A stretch of DNA of 64,000 bases from a virus. Under the pieces are notes generated by a model. It had not been told where the DNA came from. It saw only the letters and a list, made by a program, of their open reading frames with translations, and did no database searches. Where the stretch lies: the IMG/VR virus record IMGVR_UViG_3300021420_000016, positions 90,049-154,048 of that record; one strand, given 5' to 3'. Below are positions 33,271-40,877 of this stretch, piece by piece. The position numbers were made by a program, and so were the translations under genes. Position 1 is the first letter of the stretch; each line of letters begins with the position of its first letter.

Positions 33271-33730
33271 AGACGACCCTCAGGCCCACGGCCGCCCACC
33301 CTTCCGCGGTGGAGTCGTGGCCGGCCTCCCACCATCGGCTGACCGCATCGTGCAGCGCATGGTCGGCGGCCGGCCCGAGGATTCGCAGCTTCGCCAGGAG
33401 GGCCCGTTCGCCTATCTCCCACTTGGTACCGTAGCTGGCCTGCCCAGTGGCGAAGGAGAAGGCGTCCTCAGCCTCGGCCCATGTCAGAGGCAGGTTCACC
33501 ATCATCCCGGGACTGAGCAGCGTGCCGTTGAGGATATCGGCGATGCAGTTGATCTCGCCGAGGGTGAACCGGAGCCGGCGCAGCTCAGTAGTGAGGGCCA
33601 TACGCCACAGTTCGATCTCGGTACGGGCCTGCACGTGCGGGCTCATGGCATGCATGCGGTGGGCGCGGTCCGTCAGCCAGTCCAGGGTCCCGTCGTCCAG
33701 CCTGAACTGGGTCAGTTCGGTCTTAGCCAT
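33182..33730 (-). CDS. Unknown protein, possible plasmid-type DNA-binding factor
   Basis: 182 residues from ATG; a GTG seven codons upstream overlaps the previous stop as GTGA and may be the real start. The N-terminus KTELTQFRLDDGTLDWLTDRA resembles the start of ribbon-helix-helix or MobC-like proteins. The middle (RFTLGEINCIADILNGTLLSPGM) is helical. Converges with and overlaps the DUF6527-like gene. Confidence 0.72.
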   Translation of the reverse strand: MAKTELTQFRLDDGTLDWLTDRAHRMHAMSPHVQARTEIELWRMALTTELRRLRFTLGEINCIADILNGTLLSPGMMVNLPLTWAEAEDAFSFATGQASYGTKWEIGERALLAKLRILGPAADHALHDAVSRWWEAGHDSTAEGWAAVGLRVVSMPGEEFPRGDANGPGSDGNATMGRPETG

Positions 33731-33747
33731 GACCGTGGTGCCGCCCT

Positions 33748-34065
33748 TCACAGGTAGGACAGGTCGCTGGGATCCAGTTGGGTGATGCGTTTCTCGATCT
33801 CGTCATGAAGATCGCGGATCTCGCCCTCTAGGTCTTCCGCCTCGTCTTGGAGATTGGCGGCGTGACGTTCCCAGTCGTAGCTGCTGAGGTTTCCGGTGCG
33901 CCGCCGGACCTTATCCCGCAGCCTGCGGATGTCTCGATGATCGCGGTCCAGTAGCGCCTCTTTGCGGGCCACCTCATGCTGGAGCGCGAGGATCCGCTGC
34001 AGTGCGGCTTCCATCGCCGGATCGGGATGTGGCCGCCGCTGGGGCCCTCTGTGGCGCCGGAACAT
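33748..34065 (-). CDS. Coiled-coil protein
   Basis: 105 residues. From residue 25 to the end almost pure heptad helix (ILALQHEVARKEALLDRDH, ANLQDEAEDLEGEIRDLHDE). Basic start MFRRHRGPQRR. Between the 34.1 kb gene (5 bp gap) and the gene it overlaps downstream. Structural or partner protein of unknown role. Confidence 0.72.
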   Translation of the reverse strand: MFRRHRGPQRRPHPDPAMEAALQRILALQHEVARKEALLDRDHRDIRRLRDKVRRRTGNLSSYDWERHAANLQDEAEDLEGEIRDLHDEIEKRITQLDPSDLSYL

Positions 34066-34069
34066 GAGG

Positions 34070-34780
34070 TCAGTCTCCGTAGGGGCCGCGGCGGCTGCTG
34101 CGGCCCATCTGGTAGGCGTTCTGGGTGACGAACCGCACCGGGTAGGGCGGGCACAGGTTCCCGTGCTGCGGGTGGGACAGTACACGGCGGCCGGCATCCC
34201 AGACGTGACTCTCGGGCAGTTCACCCTTGCCGTCATGCGGCCGGGTGGTTTCGATCGCGTACACGTCGCCCTGGCGCTCCGCGCGGCGGCCGGCATCCAG
34301 CGCCTGAATGACCTCTGCCGGGGTGATCCAGGCGAGCGCGCTTCGGACGGTTTCGATGGTGCCGGGCACCCGGACGGCCCACGGTTGCCCGTCTTCGGTG
34401 CCGCACAGGTAGGACAGGCTGGCGCGCCGGTGGCCGAAGGCCCGCGAGTATGCCCGCCATCCTTCGGCGTGCAGCAGGACGAGGCCGACGTTCTTGCCCC
34501 AGGTGGGCCGGTCGGCGACGGTGAGCGGCACGAATCTGTCGCGGGAGTCGATGGTGGTCTCCCCGCCGCGGCGGCTGATTTCTTTTGCGTAGCGGCCGGC
34601 GACCCGCGCGTTGGCCCTGGCCCGTACGCCGGGGTGGTACCGGGGCTCGATGGGCCGCTGCTTGGCGCGCTCGCGGCGCAGCCGGGTGATGGCGGTCTTG
34701 GACCGCTGGCCGGGCAGTCCTTGCTCGCGCAGAGCTGCGGCGAGCAGGGCCGGGTTGCGGGTGGGCAGTGCGGCAGCCAT
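34070..34780 (-). CDS. Unknown protein, first gene of a three-gene operon
   Basis: 236 residues; ATG with GGCGAAGGGAG 8 nt upstream, the extended ribosome site seen elsewhere. Basic helical N-terminus (SKTAITRLRRERAKQR), then a beta-rich domain with GLVLLHAEGWRAYSRAFGHRR and the ending FVTQNAYQMGRSSRRG. Resembles uncharacterised Streptomyces plasmid proteins, but no name is known to me. Confidence 0.75.
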   Translation of the reverse strand: MAAALPTRNPALLAAALREQGLPGQRSKTAITRLRRERAKQRPIEPRYHPGVRARANARVAGRYAKEISRRGGETTIDSRDRFVPLTVADRPTWGKNVGLVLLHAEGWRAYSRAFGHRRASLSYLCGTEDGQPWAVRVPGTIETVRSALAWITPAEVIQALDAGRRAERQGDVYAIETTRPHDGKGELPESHVWDAGRRVLSHPQHGNLCPPYPVRFVTQNAYQMGRSSRRGPYGD

Positions 34781-34811
34781 TGGAAGATCTCCCTTCGCCC
34801 TTTGTATCTCA

Positions 34812-34840
34812 ACCGTATACGGACAACCTACTCCTGTCAA
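34812..34840 (-). promoter_or_regulatory. Promoter with palindromic -10 region
   Basis: Minus strand: TTGACA, 17 bp, TACGGT. The perfect palindrome CCGTATACGG (34813-34822) covers the -10, a likely repressor site in this divergent region. Confidence 0.55.
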
Positions 34841-34863
34841 TCAAATCTTTGGGGGGATGAGCC

Positions 34864-35220
34864 GTGACCGACGAGACCGAGGCCCTGCGTGCCGAGGTGG
34901 CCGAACTCCGTGCTGAGATCGAGCGCCTGCAGGCATGGCAGGCCACGCATGTATGCCAGCCGCAAGCGGGTAACTGGCCGTCGCAGTGCACCTGCGGGAC
35001 GAGCACCCGCTCCCCGGTGCATGCCCCGCCGCCCTGGCAGGGGACCTGGACGAGTGTCGCCGCAGGCGCTGCGGGCGGGGGGTCCACCCACATGTGGACC
35101 GCCAACACCGCCAACACTGCCGCAACGCCGATGGTGACGATCGTCCCGCTGACCACGATGGGCGCGGCCCCGCAGCCGCAGATCTTCACCTACTACGACG
35201 TCGGCGGCGAATGCGCATGA
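34864..35220 (+). CDS. Unknown protein with N-terminal coiled coil
   Basis: 118 residues from GTG with GGGGGGATGAG upstream. A short coiled coil (ETEALRAEVAELRAEIERLQAW), a CQPQ...CTC segment, then a Gly/Thr/Pro-rich, probably extended tail. ATGA overlap with the next membrane gene; divergent from the 34.1 kb gene. Confidence 0.7.
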   Translation: MTDETEALRAEVAELRAEIERLQAWQATHVCQPQAGNWPSQCTCGTSTRSPVHAPPPWQGTWTSVAAGAAGGGSTHMWTANTANTAATPMVTIVPLTTMGAAPQPQIFTYYDVGGECA

Positions 35221-35396
35221 TCGGAATCCTTGCGATCCTGTTCTTCGCCGCCGCGGTCATCGTGCACGGCGGCGCGGTCACCGTGCACACGCACTGGCTT
35301 GACTGGGAAGGGCTCGCCCTCGCCGGTTTGCTGTGCCTGTCCCTGACGGGCTTCTCCCCGCCCGCAGCGCTCACCCGGTGGCGCAGGCACGACTGA
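35217..35396 (+). CDS. 59-residue membrane protein
   Basis: ATG coupled to the previous gene. Two hydrophobic segments (IGILAILFFAAAVIVHGGAV and LALAGLLCLSLTGF). An intrinsic terminator follows within 25 bp. Confidence 0.75.
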   Translation: MIGILAILFFAAAVIVHGGAVTVHTHWLDWEGLALAGLLCLSLTGFSPPAALTRWRRHD

Positions 35397-35418
35397 CCTG
35401 CGCGCCTGCGTAAACGCC

Positions 35419-35448
35419 GCCCCTCGCCGTCTCGCGCAGGGGCTTTTT
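35419..35448 (+). terminator. Intrinsic terminator
   Basis: GCCCCT ... AGGGGC followed directly by TTTTT, just after the 59-residue membrane gene. Confidence 0.78.
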
Positions 35449-35478
35449 CATGTCCCCCCACGGAAGGAAGGCCGCCAC

Positions 35479-35913
35479 TTGAGCAGTGAGATCACGCCCG
35501 GGGAAGTCGTCACCTATTTCTGGCGGTGGTTCTGGGTGGGCGTACTCGCCCTCGCCGTCATCGCTGCCCTGATCGCAGGCAGCCAGACCGGGTGGTTCTG
35601 GCTGGACACCCGCGCGGTGCAGCACCAGTCGCAGGTGATCCGGCTGAATTACGCCACCCAGGAAGCGTATGTGCAGCAGATGCAGGGTTACATCGCCCAG
35701 ATCCTCACCGACCAGGAGCAAGAACTTGGCCTATCCGGCGCCCAGCTCGCGGATATGCGTGCTGCGGCTTTGGGCCTGGGCCAGCAGGCGTGCGCGAAAG
35801 CCGCCGACGTGTCTATTTCCCTGGGGCCGTCCGGGTCCTGGGTGCGGGCGAACTGCAAGTACGGCGCAGTGAACCCGGCGTCACCTCTTCAGAAAGGATC
35901 TTCTTCGCCGTGA
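35479..35913 (+). CDS. Single-pass membrane protein with extracellular helical domain
   Basis: 144 residues from TTG with AAGGAAGG about 8 nt upstream. A membrane helix (FWVGVLALAVIAALIAGS) is followed by a helical domain (LNYATQEAYVQQMQGYIAQI) with two Cys. Its stop overlaps the lipoprotein start (GTGA); the two likely act together at the cell surface. Confidence 0.78.
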   Translation: MSSEITPGEVVTYFWRWFWVGVLALAVIAALIAGSQTGWFWLDTRAVQHQSQVIRLNYATQEAYVQQMQGYIAQILTDQEQELGLSGAQLADMRAAALGLGQQACAKAADVSISLGPSGSWVRANCKYGAVNPASPLQKGSSSP

Positions 35914-36545
35914 ACATCCGCAAAATCCCCCTTGCGGTTGTGCTCGCCGCCCTGTGCCTGCTCGCCGTCGCCGCGTGCCGTTCCAGCGGTAACAGCAACG
36001 GGCAGGCGCTGGAAAACCAGCAGCAGTACAACAATGAGTCCACGTTCGAGCAGGTGCAGCCGATCCCGCATTTCGCCTATTCCCAGTATAGGGCCACCCT
36101 AACCGAGGTGGAGGCGATTCAGGCGCTCGGCACGCAGACCACGAGCTTCTTCTTCAACCAGGGCATTCAGAAGCCGATCTTTGCATGCCCGTCGCTGGGT
36201 ATGCCGGTCGCCTCGACTGCACAACTGAGCAACCCAGCGCAGCCCTTCAACATGACCGACGGAAACGGCAACTACAACACGGTGGTCCTTGGAAACATGG
36301 ACCCGAACGGCACGTATTCGCCGCCGGATTCGACGGGGACGAACGTGGTGTGCCTGAACGCCACCGGGCAGCCGTACATCGAATACTGGGAAGGCTTTGT
36401 GGACGCCGTTTCCGGCGTCGCCCACTGGGATTCCGCGACCAGTTCCGTGGTGGTGACCGGCGCGCCGGCGCTGCCGAAGTGCAAGCCCGCGACCGCCACT
36501 ATCGGCGGTAAGCAGCAGCGCGTCACCACCTGCGCGAAAGCCTGA
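35910..36545 (+). CDS. Secreted lipoprotein
   Basis: 211 residues from a coupled GTG. Signal MNIRKIPLAVVLAALCLLAV then lipobox LAVAAC. The mature part is Asn/Thr/Gln-rich with NGNYNTVVLGNMDPNGTY and paired Cys (FACPS, VVCLN, KCKP, TTCAK). Similar proteins occur in actinophages and plasmids next to a small membrane protein. Exact role unknown; an intrinsic terminator follows. Confidence 0.82.
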   Translation: MNIRKIPLAVVLAALCLLAVAACRSSGNSNGQALENQQQYNNESTFEQVQPIPHFAYSQYRATLTEVEAIQALGTQTTSFFFNQGIQKPIFACPSLGMPVASTAQLSNPAQPFNMTDGNGNYNTVVLGNMDPNGTYSPPDSTGTNVVCLNATGQPYIEYWEGFVDAVSGVAHWDSATSSVVVTGAPALPKCKPATATIGGKQQRVTTCAKA

Positions 36546-36564
36546 CAATCCGGCCCTTTCTGCC

Positions 36565-36590
36565 GCCCCTGCATTCGCGGGGGCTTTTTT
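36565..36590 (+). terminator. Intrinsic terminator
   Basis: GCCCCTGC-ATTC-GCGGGGGC followed by six T, 20 bp after the lipoprotein stop. Confidence 0.85.
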
Positions 36591-36641
36591 GGTTGCCCGC
36601 GAACGAAAGGGAGGCGTCCTGTACCTACTTGAGGAGCAGCA

Positions 36642-36864
36642 ATGATCTCCCCGGATGAAGCCCGTGAGGTGGGCTTGGCCTTGGCGGTGGAGTTGTTTTC
36701 GTCGGGCCGCGACGATTATGTCCTCCTCTCTGACCCTTCGCCGGTCATTCATGTGGCGGGGGAGTTCGCCAACTGGCTGCTGGCCCGGCCGCAGAACCTG
36801 AAATTGCGGCCTGCGCCATTCACTTTCCCCGAGGCCGGTGGCCCGGGGGTTCCAACCCGAATAG
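36642..36864 (+). CDS. Small unknown protein, 3' end affected by a G run
   Basis: About 73 residues; ATG with GAGGAG upstream. Starts MISPDEAREVGLALAVELF and contains a hydrophobic helix and LLARPQNLKLRP. As read the frame continues into the Ig-like gene; removing one G at 36845-36849 gives a stop (TAG at 36862) immediately before that gene's own ribosome site. The coordinates assume this correction. Confidence 0.45.
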
Positions 36865-36875
36865 GAGAAAACGGT

Positions 36876-37175
36876 ATGTCCGTAACGATGACCGACGCGC
36901 AGCAGGTCGACTACACCTGTGAGCCGGAAGACAGCAAGGGCGTGGAGGTCAGCGACACGCTCACCTGGTCTTCGGACGACGGCGGCGCGGTGCTGACCGT
37001 CACCCCGTCGGCCGATGGCCTGTCGTGCACCTTCGCCGCCGTGGCGCCGGGGTCGGCGACCATCACCGTCACCGACGGCACGCTGAGTGGGAGCGACCTG
37101 ATCACGGTAACCCCCGGCGCCGTCGCCTCTCTGGTACTCACTCCCGGCACGCCGGCGGGCGAGCCCAGCGCCTGA
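36876..37175 (+). CDS. Ig-like (Big_2-type) domain protein
   Basis: 99 residues from the ATG preceded by TAGGAG. VSDTLTWSSDDGGAVLTVTPS, then FAAVAPGSATITVTDG and SDLITVTPGAVASLVLTPG, is the repeating strand pattern of bacterial Ig-like domains. Phages and plasmids carry such domains on surface-exposed proteins. In frame with the upstream ORF, so a longer 177-residue product is formally possible. A hairpin follows. Confidence 0.7.
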   Translation: MSVTMTDAQQVDYTCEPEDSKGVEVSDTLTWSSDDGGAVLTVTPSADGLSCTFAAVAPGSATITVTDGTLSGSDLITVTPGAVASLVLTPGTPAGEPSA

Positions 37176-37183
37176 CCGCGTGA

Positions 37184-37225
37184 GCCGCCCGCAGTCCCAA
37201 GGGGGGAATCGGGGCTGCGGGCGGC
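37184..37225 (+). terminator. Hairpin after the Ig-like gene
   Basis: GCCGCCCGCAG and CTGCGGGCGGC form a perfect 11-bp stem with a 20-nt loop. No U tract. Confidence 0.55.
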
Positions 37226-37342
37226 GAGGGCGGGGCCGGCCTTCCGGAGTCGACGGGACGCACGCAGGCCGTCGTGACCGCTCGATCACAGGGTGAGCAC
37301 CCGTTTACCGATCCGTCAAGTCCCCCGAAAGGAAGTATTCGC

Positions 37343-37603
37343 GTGAGCAAGACCGTCCCCGGTGCCCGCGAAGTGGACCCGGCGAAGGAGGTGCTCCGGT
37401 TGGTCTCCGACCGCGACACGCCCGAGCACCATGGTTTCCGCCTGGTCCTCGATGAGGTCCACCAGATCCAGCCTGATGGCCAGCCGCCGGTGCAGGCGCA
37501 CATTGTCGTGACGGCGAGCAAGGGTGTCGCGGCCATCCCGGGCCTGGGGGAGAAGATCGCCGCGGCGCTTCGTGAGGGCTGGCAGCCCGAGGGGGAGGAG
37601 TAG
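37343..37603 (+). CDS. Small unknown protein
   Basis: 86 residues from GTG with AAAGGAAG 7 nt upstream. Alpha/beta pattern (VLRLVSDRDTPEHHGFRLVL, VQAHIVVTASKGVA). First of a compact four-gene plus-strand operon. No family recognised. Confidence 0.72.
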   Translation: MSKTVPGAREVDPAKEVLRLVSDRDTPEHHGFRLVLDEVHQIQPDGQPPVQAHIVVTASKGVAAIPGLGEKIAAALREGWQPEGEE

Positions 37604-37605
37604 CG

Positions 37606-37908
37606 GTGGGCGGCTACGACCACGGGCCGCTGCGCTCGTACGAGCTGGTGTGGCGGTCCGGGCACATCGAAACCCTGCAGGGCCACCAGGTGCTGTTCGA
37701 TTCCCACCGGATCGAGGGCCGCGATTTCCTCGCGTCGGTGTTCGGCGGGGTGGCCACCGAGACCCGCGGTGCGCCGGATCCCCGGTTCTACGTGCACGGT
37801 GAGTTCGACGGGCGCTGGCGGCTGGTCCTGTCGGCGCCCGAGTCCGAGCTGCACACGCTGCGCGATGTAACGGACCGGGAGCCCGCCGTCCCGGAGGCGG
37901 CCGGGTGA
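37606..37908 (+). CDS. Small unknown protein
   Basis: 100 residues from GTG, with GGGGGAGGAG upstream. Beta-rich start (SYELVWRSGHIETLQGHQVL) resembling small actinophage proteins that begin with a short SYELxW strand. GTGA overlap with the next gene. Confidence 0.7.
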   Translation: MGGYDHGPLRSYELVWRSGHIETLQGHQVLFDSHRIEGRDFLASVFGGVATETRGAPDPRFYVHGEFDGRWRLVLSAPESELHTLRDVTDREPAVPEAAG

Positions 37909-38216
37909 CCGCAGGCCCGGGCGACCTGACCCCGGCCCAGGCGCAGGCGTTCCTTCGCGATCACGTCACCGTGGTCAGGCCGGGTGAGACTTTGGTGGTC
38001 CGCGGCGGCGACTGGGCGCCGTACCGGGTGCGGGAGCTTCAGGAGGCCCTCGACACGATGATCGCGGCCCGGGGGCTGAAGTTCAGCGTGCTGGTGGTGC
38101 CCGGCGATGAACTGGCCGTGGCGCAGGCGGACACGGACGCGGCGTTCGCGGAGCGGGTGGCGGCCGCGCTGCACCAGAATGCGCTGCGCGGCCGTTTCCC
38201 GATGCGGCCACGGTGA
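37905..38216 (+). CDS. Small unknown protein
   Basis: 103 residues from overlapping GTG. Strand-helix-strand pattern: PGETLVVRGGDWAPYRVREL, a helix, then FSVLVVPGDELAVA. Its end overlaps the next gene (GTGA). No family recognised. Confidence 0.7.
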   Translation: MTAGPGDLTPAQAQAFLRDHVTVVRPGETLVVRGGDWAPYRVRELQEALDTMIAARGLKFSVLVVPGDELAVAQADTDAAFAERVAAALHQNALRGRFPMRPR

Positions 38217-38656
38217 GCCCGTGGTGGGACGGTTCGCCTGTGACCGAGGCGCAGGTCCACGAATTCAGGGCTGCCCTGAGCATGGCCGCAGGTGACCCGG
38301 CCCGCAGGCACAAGATCACCGTCCTGCCGCCCGGCCAGCCAGCACTTGTGCCTGCGGGGCCACTGGACGCGGTCAGCGACCTGTGCCTTACGCCACCGGA
38401 GGCGTCAGTGGCCGAGCCGCTTCCTGCCTGCCGGTGCGGGAGCGCCGATCAGGTGACGTGGGCGCATGCGTTCGGCGCCCATTTGTGCTTCTCCTGCCGG
38501 ACCCAGCGCACGTGGGAACTGCTCGATGGGCCACCCGGGGGCGGTCCGCCGCCGGCGGCGTGCAGGTGCGACTGGCCGCCGGGCAATCCGCTGGCGGTGC
38601 ACCGCCCCTGGTGCGACGCGGGCCCCGTCTACTTGGGCGGGGGAAGGGCGTACTAG
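38213..38656 (+). CDS. Unknown protein with Cys-rich C-terminal half
   Basis: 147 residues. The N-terminal half repeats the fold pattern of the preceding gene (VTEAQVHEFRAALSM, HKITVLPPGQPALV), suggesting local duplication. The C-terminal half has ACRCG...CFSC and CRC...CDAG clusters that could bind zinc. Confidence 0.7.
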   Translation: MSPWWDGSPVTEAQVHEFRAALSMAAGDPARRHKITVLPPGQPALVPAGPLDAVSDLCLTPPEASVAEPLPACRCGSADQVTWAHAFGAHLCFSCRTQRTWELLDGPPGGGPPPAACRCDWPPGNPLAVHRPWCDAGPVYLGGGRAY

Positions 38657-38667
38657 CCTTGGGCGTC

Positions 38668-38859
38668 ATGTCCGAGGATGATCTTGCTGTGGTTCTCAGC
38701 GTGCTGGAGCCAGCGCCGCCGGTTCCGGTCTCGGCCCAGGATCTGTGTCATGCGGCCGCCCTGCGGGGCTGGTATCCGGAGTTCCCGTTCCTGCCCGTCG
38801 CCCTTCCCGCGGTCGCGCCTTGTGCCTGCTCAGTTCCGACGCGATCACCGGCAAGGTGA
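38668..38859 (+). CDS. Doubtful 63-residue protein overlapping the opposite-strand gene
   Basis: Starts MSEDDLAVVLSVLEPAPPVP after the preceding operon, but its last 110 bp lie over the end of the minus-strand gene and its C-terminus is low complexity. One of the two ends is probably not as drawn. Confidence 0.35.
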   Translation: MSEDDLAVVLSVLEPAPPVPVSAQDLCHAAALRGWYPEFPFLPVALPAVAPCACSVPTRSPAR

Positions 38860-39926
38860 GCAGGGCGAGGGAGATGAGGGCACGCCAAAGCAAGACTGGG
38901 CTCCTTGTGGGGAGTTCGCGGGTGTGGGTGCGGCGAGTACCGCAGGGTTAACCCTAGTGCGAGCGGGTGGCCGGCATCAACGGGCCCCGTGCGGCCGTCT
39001 CTTCTTGCGGCGAGCCGGTCTGGGCTGAACAGGAGCAGCCGGCCGCCTCGTTCTCGTAGTGCTGGGGTGAGCCACCCTTCCCGTACGGCTGCCCGCACGG
39101 TTCCGCTGTCCACCTCGAACGCTTTGGCTACCTGGTCGGTGGTGACTAGGCCGTCCCACCGGAGAGATTCCAGGACGGCGGGTTCTGCGGTGCCGTCGGG
39201 TGTGCCGGGTTTCACGAGCCGCCAGCCTGCTTCGTGGAGCAGGCGGCTGGTGAGTTGCGAGTGCCCGGTGGCGGCGATGCCCAGCTCCTGGGCGGCTTCG
39301 CTGACGGTGAGGCGGCGTCCGCGGCGTTCCACGAGGCCGGCGACGAGAGGTGCCCAGTCTTCGTGGGTGCGTTCCCACCGGCCGGGGTTGCCCCTGTGCT
39401 GGCTCGGCCATGTTGCGGCCCGCCATACGGCGAGGCGGCCGGTCTGCCAGGTGCCGTCTCCGGCGGGCAGCGGCATGGTTTTGGGGCCGGCGGTGCCGGC
39501 GGCGTGTTCGCGGCGGGCTTGGCGGAGCCGCTGGGCGACGGTACCGAGCCGGGGGTCGCTGTCGCCGAGGCCGGTGAGTGCGGCGATCTGCTCGCGGGTG
39601 ACTGCCCGTTTGGCGAAGACGCCGGCTTTGCGTTCGGCCGCGGTGAGTTTCCGGGGTTCGGTGTAGTAGGCGCCGCGCTCGTCTTCGGGAAGCGCGCCGA
39701 GTTCGTCGCGGATGACGGTGACGAGCGCGGCGAACCGCTCCGCCCCGGTGCCTTTCGTGGTGGCAAACCGGTCCTGGTGGGCTTGTCTCAAGGTGCGCTT
39801 TTTGCTGGCGAGGCCGTTGACGTTTTTGCAGTGGAGGCACCAGTGCCGCCCGCCGCGGACGTAGAGGTTGTCTCCGGCCATGGGGTTGCCGCAGGTGCGG
39901 CAGTGGGAGGGAAGCGGGCGGCCCAT
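38748..39926 (-). CDS. Unknown DNA-binding-like protein with N-terminal zinc finger
   Basis: 392 residues, ATG with AAAAAGG upstream. CRTCGNPMAGDNLYVRGG then CLHC is a zinc finger. The middle has VTREQIAALTGLGDSDPRLG and LTVSEAAQELGIAATGHSQL, and later LVTTDQVAKAFEVDSGTVRA, all helix-turn-helix-like. The last 80 residues are His/Pro/Arg-rich and may not be authentic. Likely a regulator or DNA-processing factor; no family name. Confidence 0.75.
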   Translation of the reverse strand: MGRPLPSHCRTCGNPMAGDNLYVRGGRHWCLHCKNVNGLASKKRTLRQAHQDRFATTKGTGAERFAALVTVIRDELGALPEDERGAYYTEPRKLTAAERKAGVFAKRAVTREQIAALTGLGDSDPRLGTVAQRLRQARREHAAGTAGPKTMPLPAGDGTWQTGRLAVWRAATWPSQHRGNPGRWERTHEDWAPLVAGLVERRGRRLTVSEAAQELGIAATGHSQLTSRLLHEAGWRLVKPGTPDGTAEPAVLESLRWDGLVTTDQVAKAFEVDSGTVRAAVREGWLTPALRERGGRLLLFSPDRLAARRDGRTGPVDAGHPLALGLTLRYSPHPHPRTPHKEPSLALACPHLPRPAHLAGDRVGTEQAQGATAGRATGRNGNSGYQPRRAAA

Positions 39927-39935
39927 GGAACCTTT

Positions 39936-40133
39936 TTACAGGGCCGGCCCGCGGGGCTTGCCGCCGGAGCGTTTCCTGACGGCGTCGGCGAGGGGCACGA
40001 AGAACCACGCGATGAGGGCGGCGGCGCAGAGGGGCCCCCATACGGGCCAGGCGCGGTAGCCGTCGCGGGCGAGGATGACGGCCCCGAGGATGAACAGCAG
40101 GCAGCCCATGCCGGCCCGGACCTGTACGTTCAT
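39936..40133 (-). CDS. Small two-helix membrane protein
   Basis: 65 residues, ATG with GAAAGGAA upstream. Hydrophobic segments GMGCLLFILGAVILA and WGPLCAAALIAWFFVPLA, then a basic tail. Confidence 0.78.
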   Translation of the reverse strand: MNVQVRAGMGCLLFILGAVILARDGYRAWPVWGPLCAAALIAWFFVPLADAVRKRSGGKPRGPAL

Positions 40134-40154
40134 CGTCCCGTTTCCTTTCGCCGG

Positions 40155-40295
40155 TCACACCGATCCAGCTTCGCCGGATTCCTCGGCGACGATCCGTTTC
40201 CACGCGCCAGAACTCCTGGGCGTCGTCGTATTCGGCCTGAAGCGCGGCCATCCTGGCCGGTGGATGTCCTGGATGCGTTCCGTTAGCTCGTCCAT
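40155..40295 (-). CDS. 46-residue unknown protein, reading frame suspicious
   Basis: ATG with AAGGAG 8 nt upstream, beginning MDELTERIQDIHRP. The frame stays open to the stop, but the middle looks more protein-like one base over (MAALQAEYDDAQEFWR), and the end looks right again in the original frame (WKRIVAEESGEAGSV). Two compensating indels are possible. Confidence 0.5.
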   Translation of the reverse strand: MDELTERIQDIHRPGWPRFRPNTTTPRSSGAWKRIVAEESGEAGSV

Positions 40296-40298
40296 CGT

Positions 40299-40409
40299 TC
40301 AGCTCCTTCTGCGCACGGCCAAGTACGCCGCGATCGTGATGATGATGACGATGAGCGCGGGCCATACGGTCACGAAGACGATGACCCAAGGTTCGCGCGA
40401 CGCGCTCAC
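40299..40409 (-). CDS. 36-residue membrane peptide
   Basis: GTG start; a single hydrophobic helix (WVIVFVTVWPALIVIIITIA) and a basic RRRS end that contains the ribosome site for the next gene. No strong ribosome site of its own. Confidence 0.5.
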   Translation of the reverse strand: MSASREPWVIVFVTVWPALIVIIITIAAYLAVRRRS

Positions 40410-40414
40410 CCCGT

Positions 40415-40606
40415 TCAGCCTGCGTCGCCTTCGGCGCTAGGGGCGCCCTTGCAGGTGACCAGTGCCGGGACGGTGGTGACCCGGTTGCGCCACGGATGCA
40501 CCTCCAGTACGAGCCGGCCGCAGCAGGGCATGAACCCGCCGGGGTCGCTCAGGTGTATGACCGCATCAGGGTCGGGGTGCTCGCGGGTGAACTCGGGCTC
40601 GTCCAT
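40415..40606 (-). CDS. Small unknown protein
   Basis: 63 residues. Acidic start (MDEPEFTREHPDPDAVIHL) and FMPCCGRLVLEVHPWR, a pattern known from short plasmid proteins with a paired Cys. Starts 3 bp after the preceding stop. Confidence 0.68.
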   Translation of the reverse strand: MDEPEFTREHPDPDAVIHLSDPGGFMPCCGRLVLEVHPWRNRVTTVPALVTCKGAPSAEGDAG

Positions 40607-40609
40607 CGC

Positions 40610-40804
40610 TCAGGTCACCTCGTTCCAGCCCCACGGGCAGTTGTCATTGACCGAGAACTCCACGATCTTCGTGATGGCGTCTTCACGTTCCCGTCCTTCG
40701 AGTCCTTCAAGGTCGGCGGCGTCGATCTCGATTACGTCGGTGTAGTGGTCGATCGTCCAGCTCGGCTCGATCGTGTACTCAACCTTGATCACCTTGTCAG
40801 GCAT
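40610..40804 (-). CDS. Small acidic unknown protein
   Basis: 64 residues, ATG with GGAAAGG upstream. Strand-rich start (KVIKVEYTIEPSWTIDHYTD) then an acidic helix (ADLEGLEGREREDAITK). Typical of the array: short, acidic, no recognised domain. Confidence 0.72.
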   Translation of the reverse strand: MPDKVIKVEYTIEPSWTIDHYTDVIEIDAADLEGLEGREREDAITKIVEFSVNDNCPWGWNEVT

Positions 40805-40874
40805 GGCTCAGCCTTTCCTGCTCGCGAACCATGGCGAGCTGGATAATCGCGGGGGGCTGACTGAAGGCGGTCAT
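40797..40874 (-). CDS. Possible 25-residue peptide
   Basis: ATG overlapping the previous gene's end; reads MTAFSQPPAIIQLAMVREQE and ends over the next start by 8 bp. Helical. Its coding status rests on tight packing in the operon. Confidence 0.38.
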   Translation of the reverse strand: MTAFSQPPAIIQLAMVREQERLSHA

Positions 40875-40877
40875 CGT

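Noticed and set aside
38977-40389. 470-residue frame overlapping the zinc-finger gene
   Set aside because: Arg/Pro/His-rich shadow; only its first part touches the real small genes near 40.2 kb.
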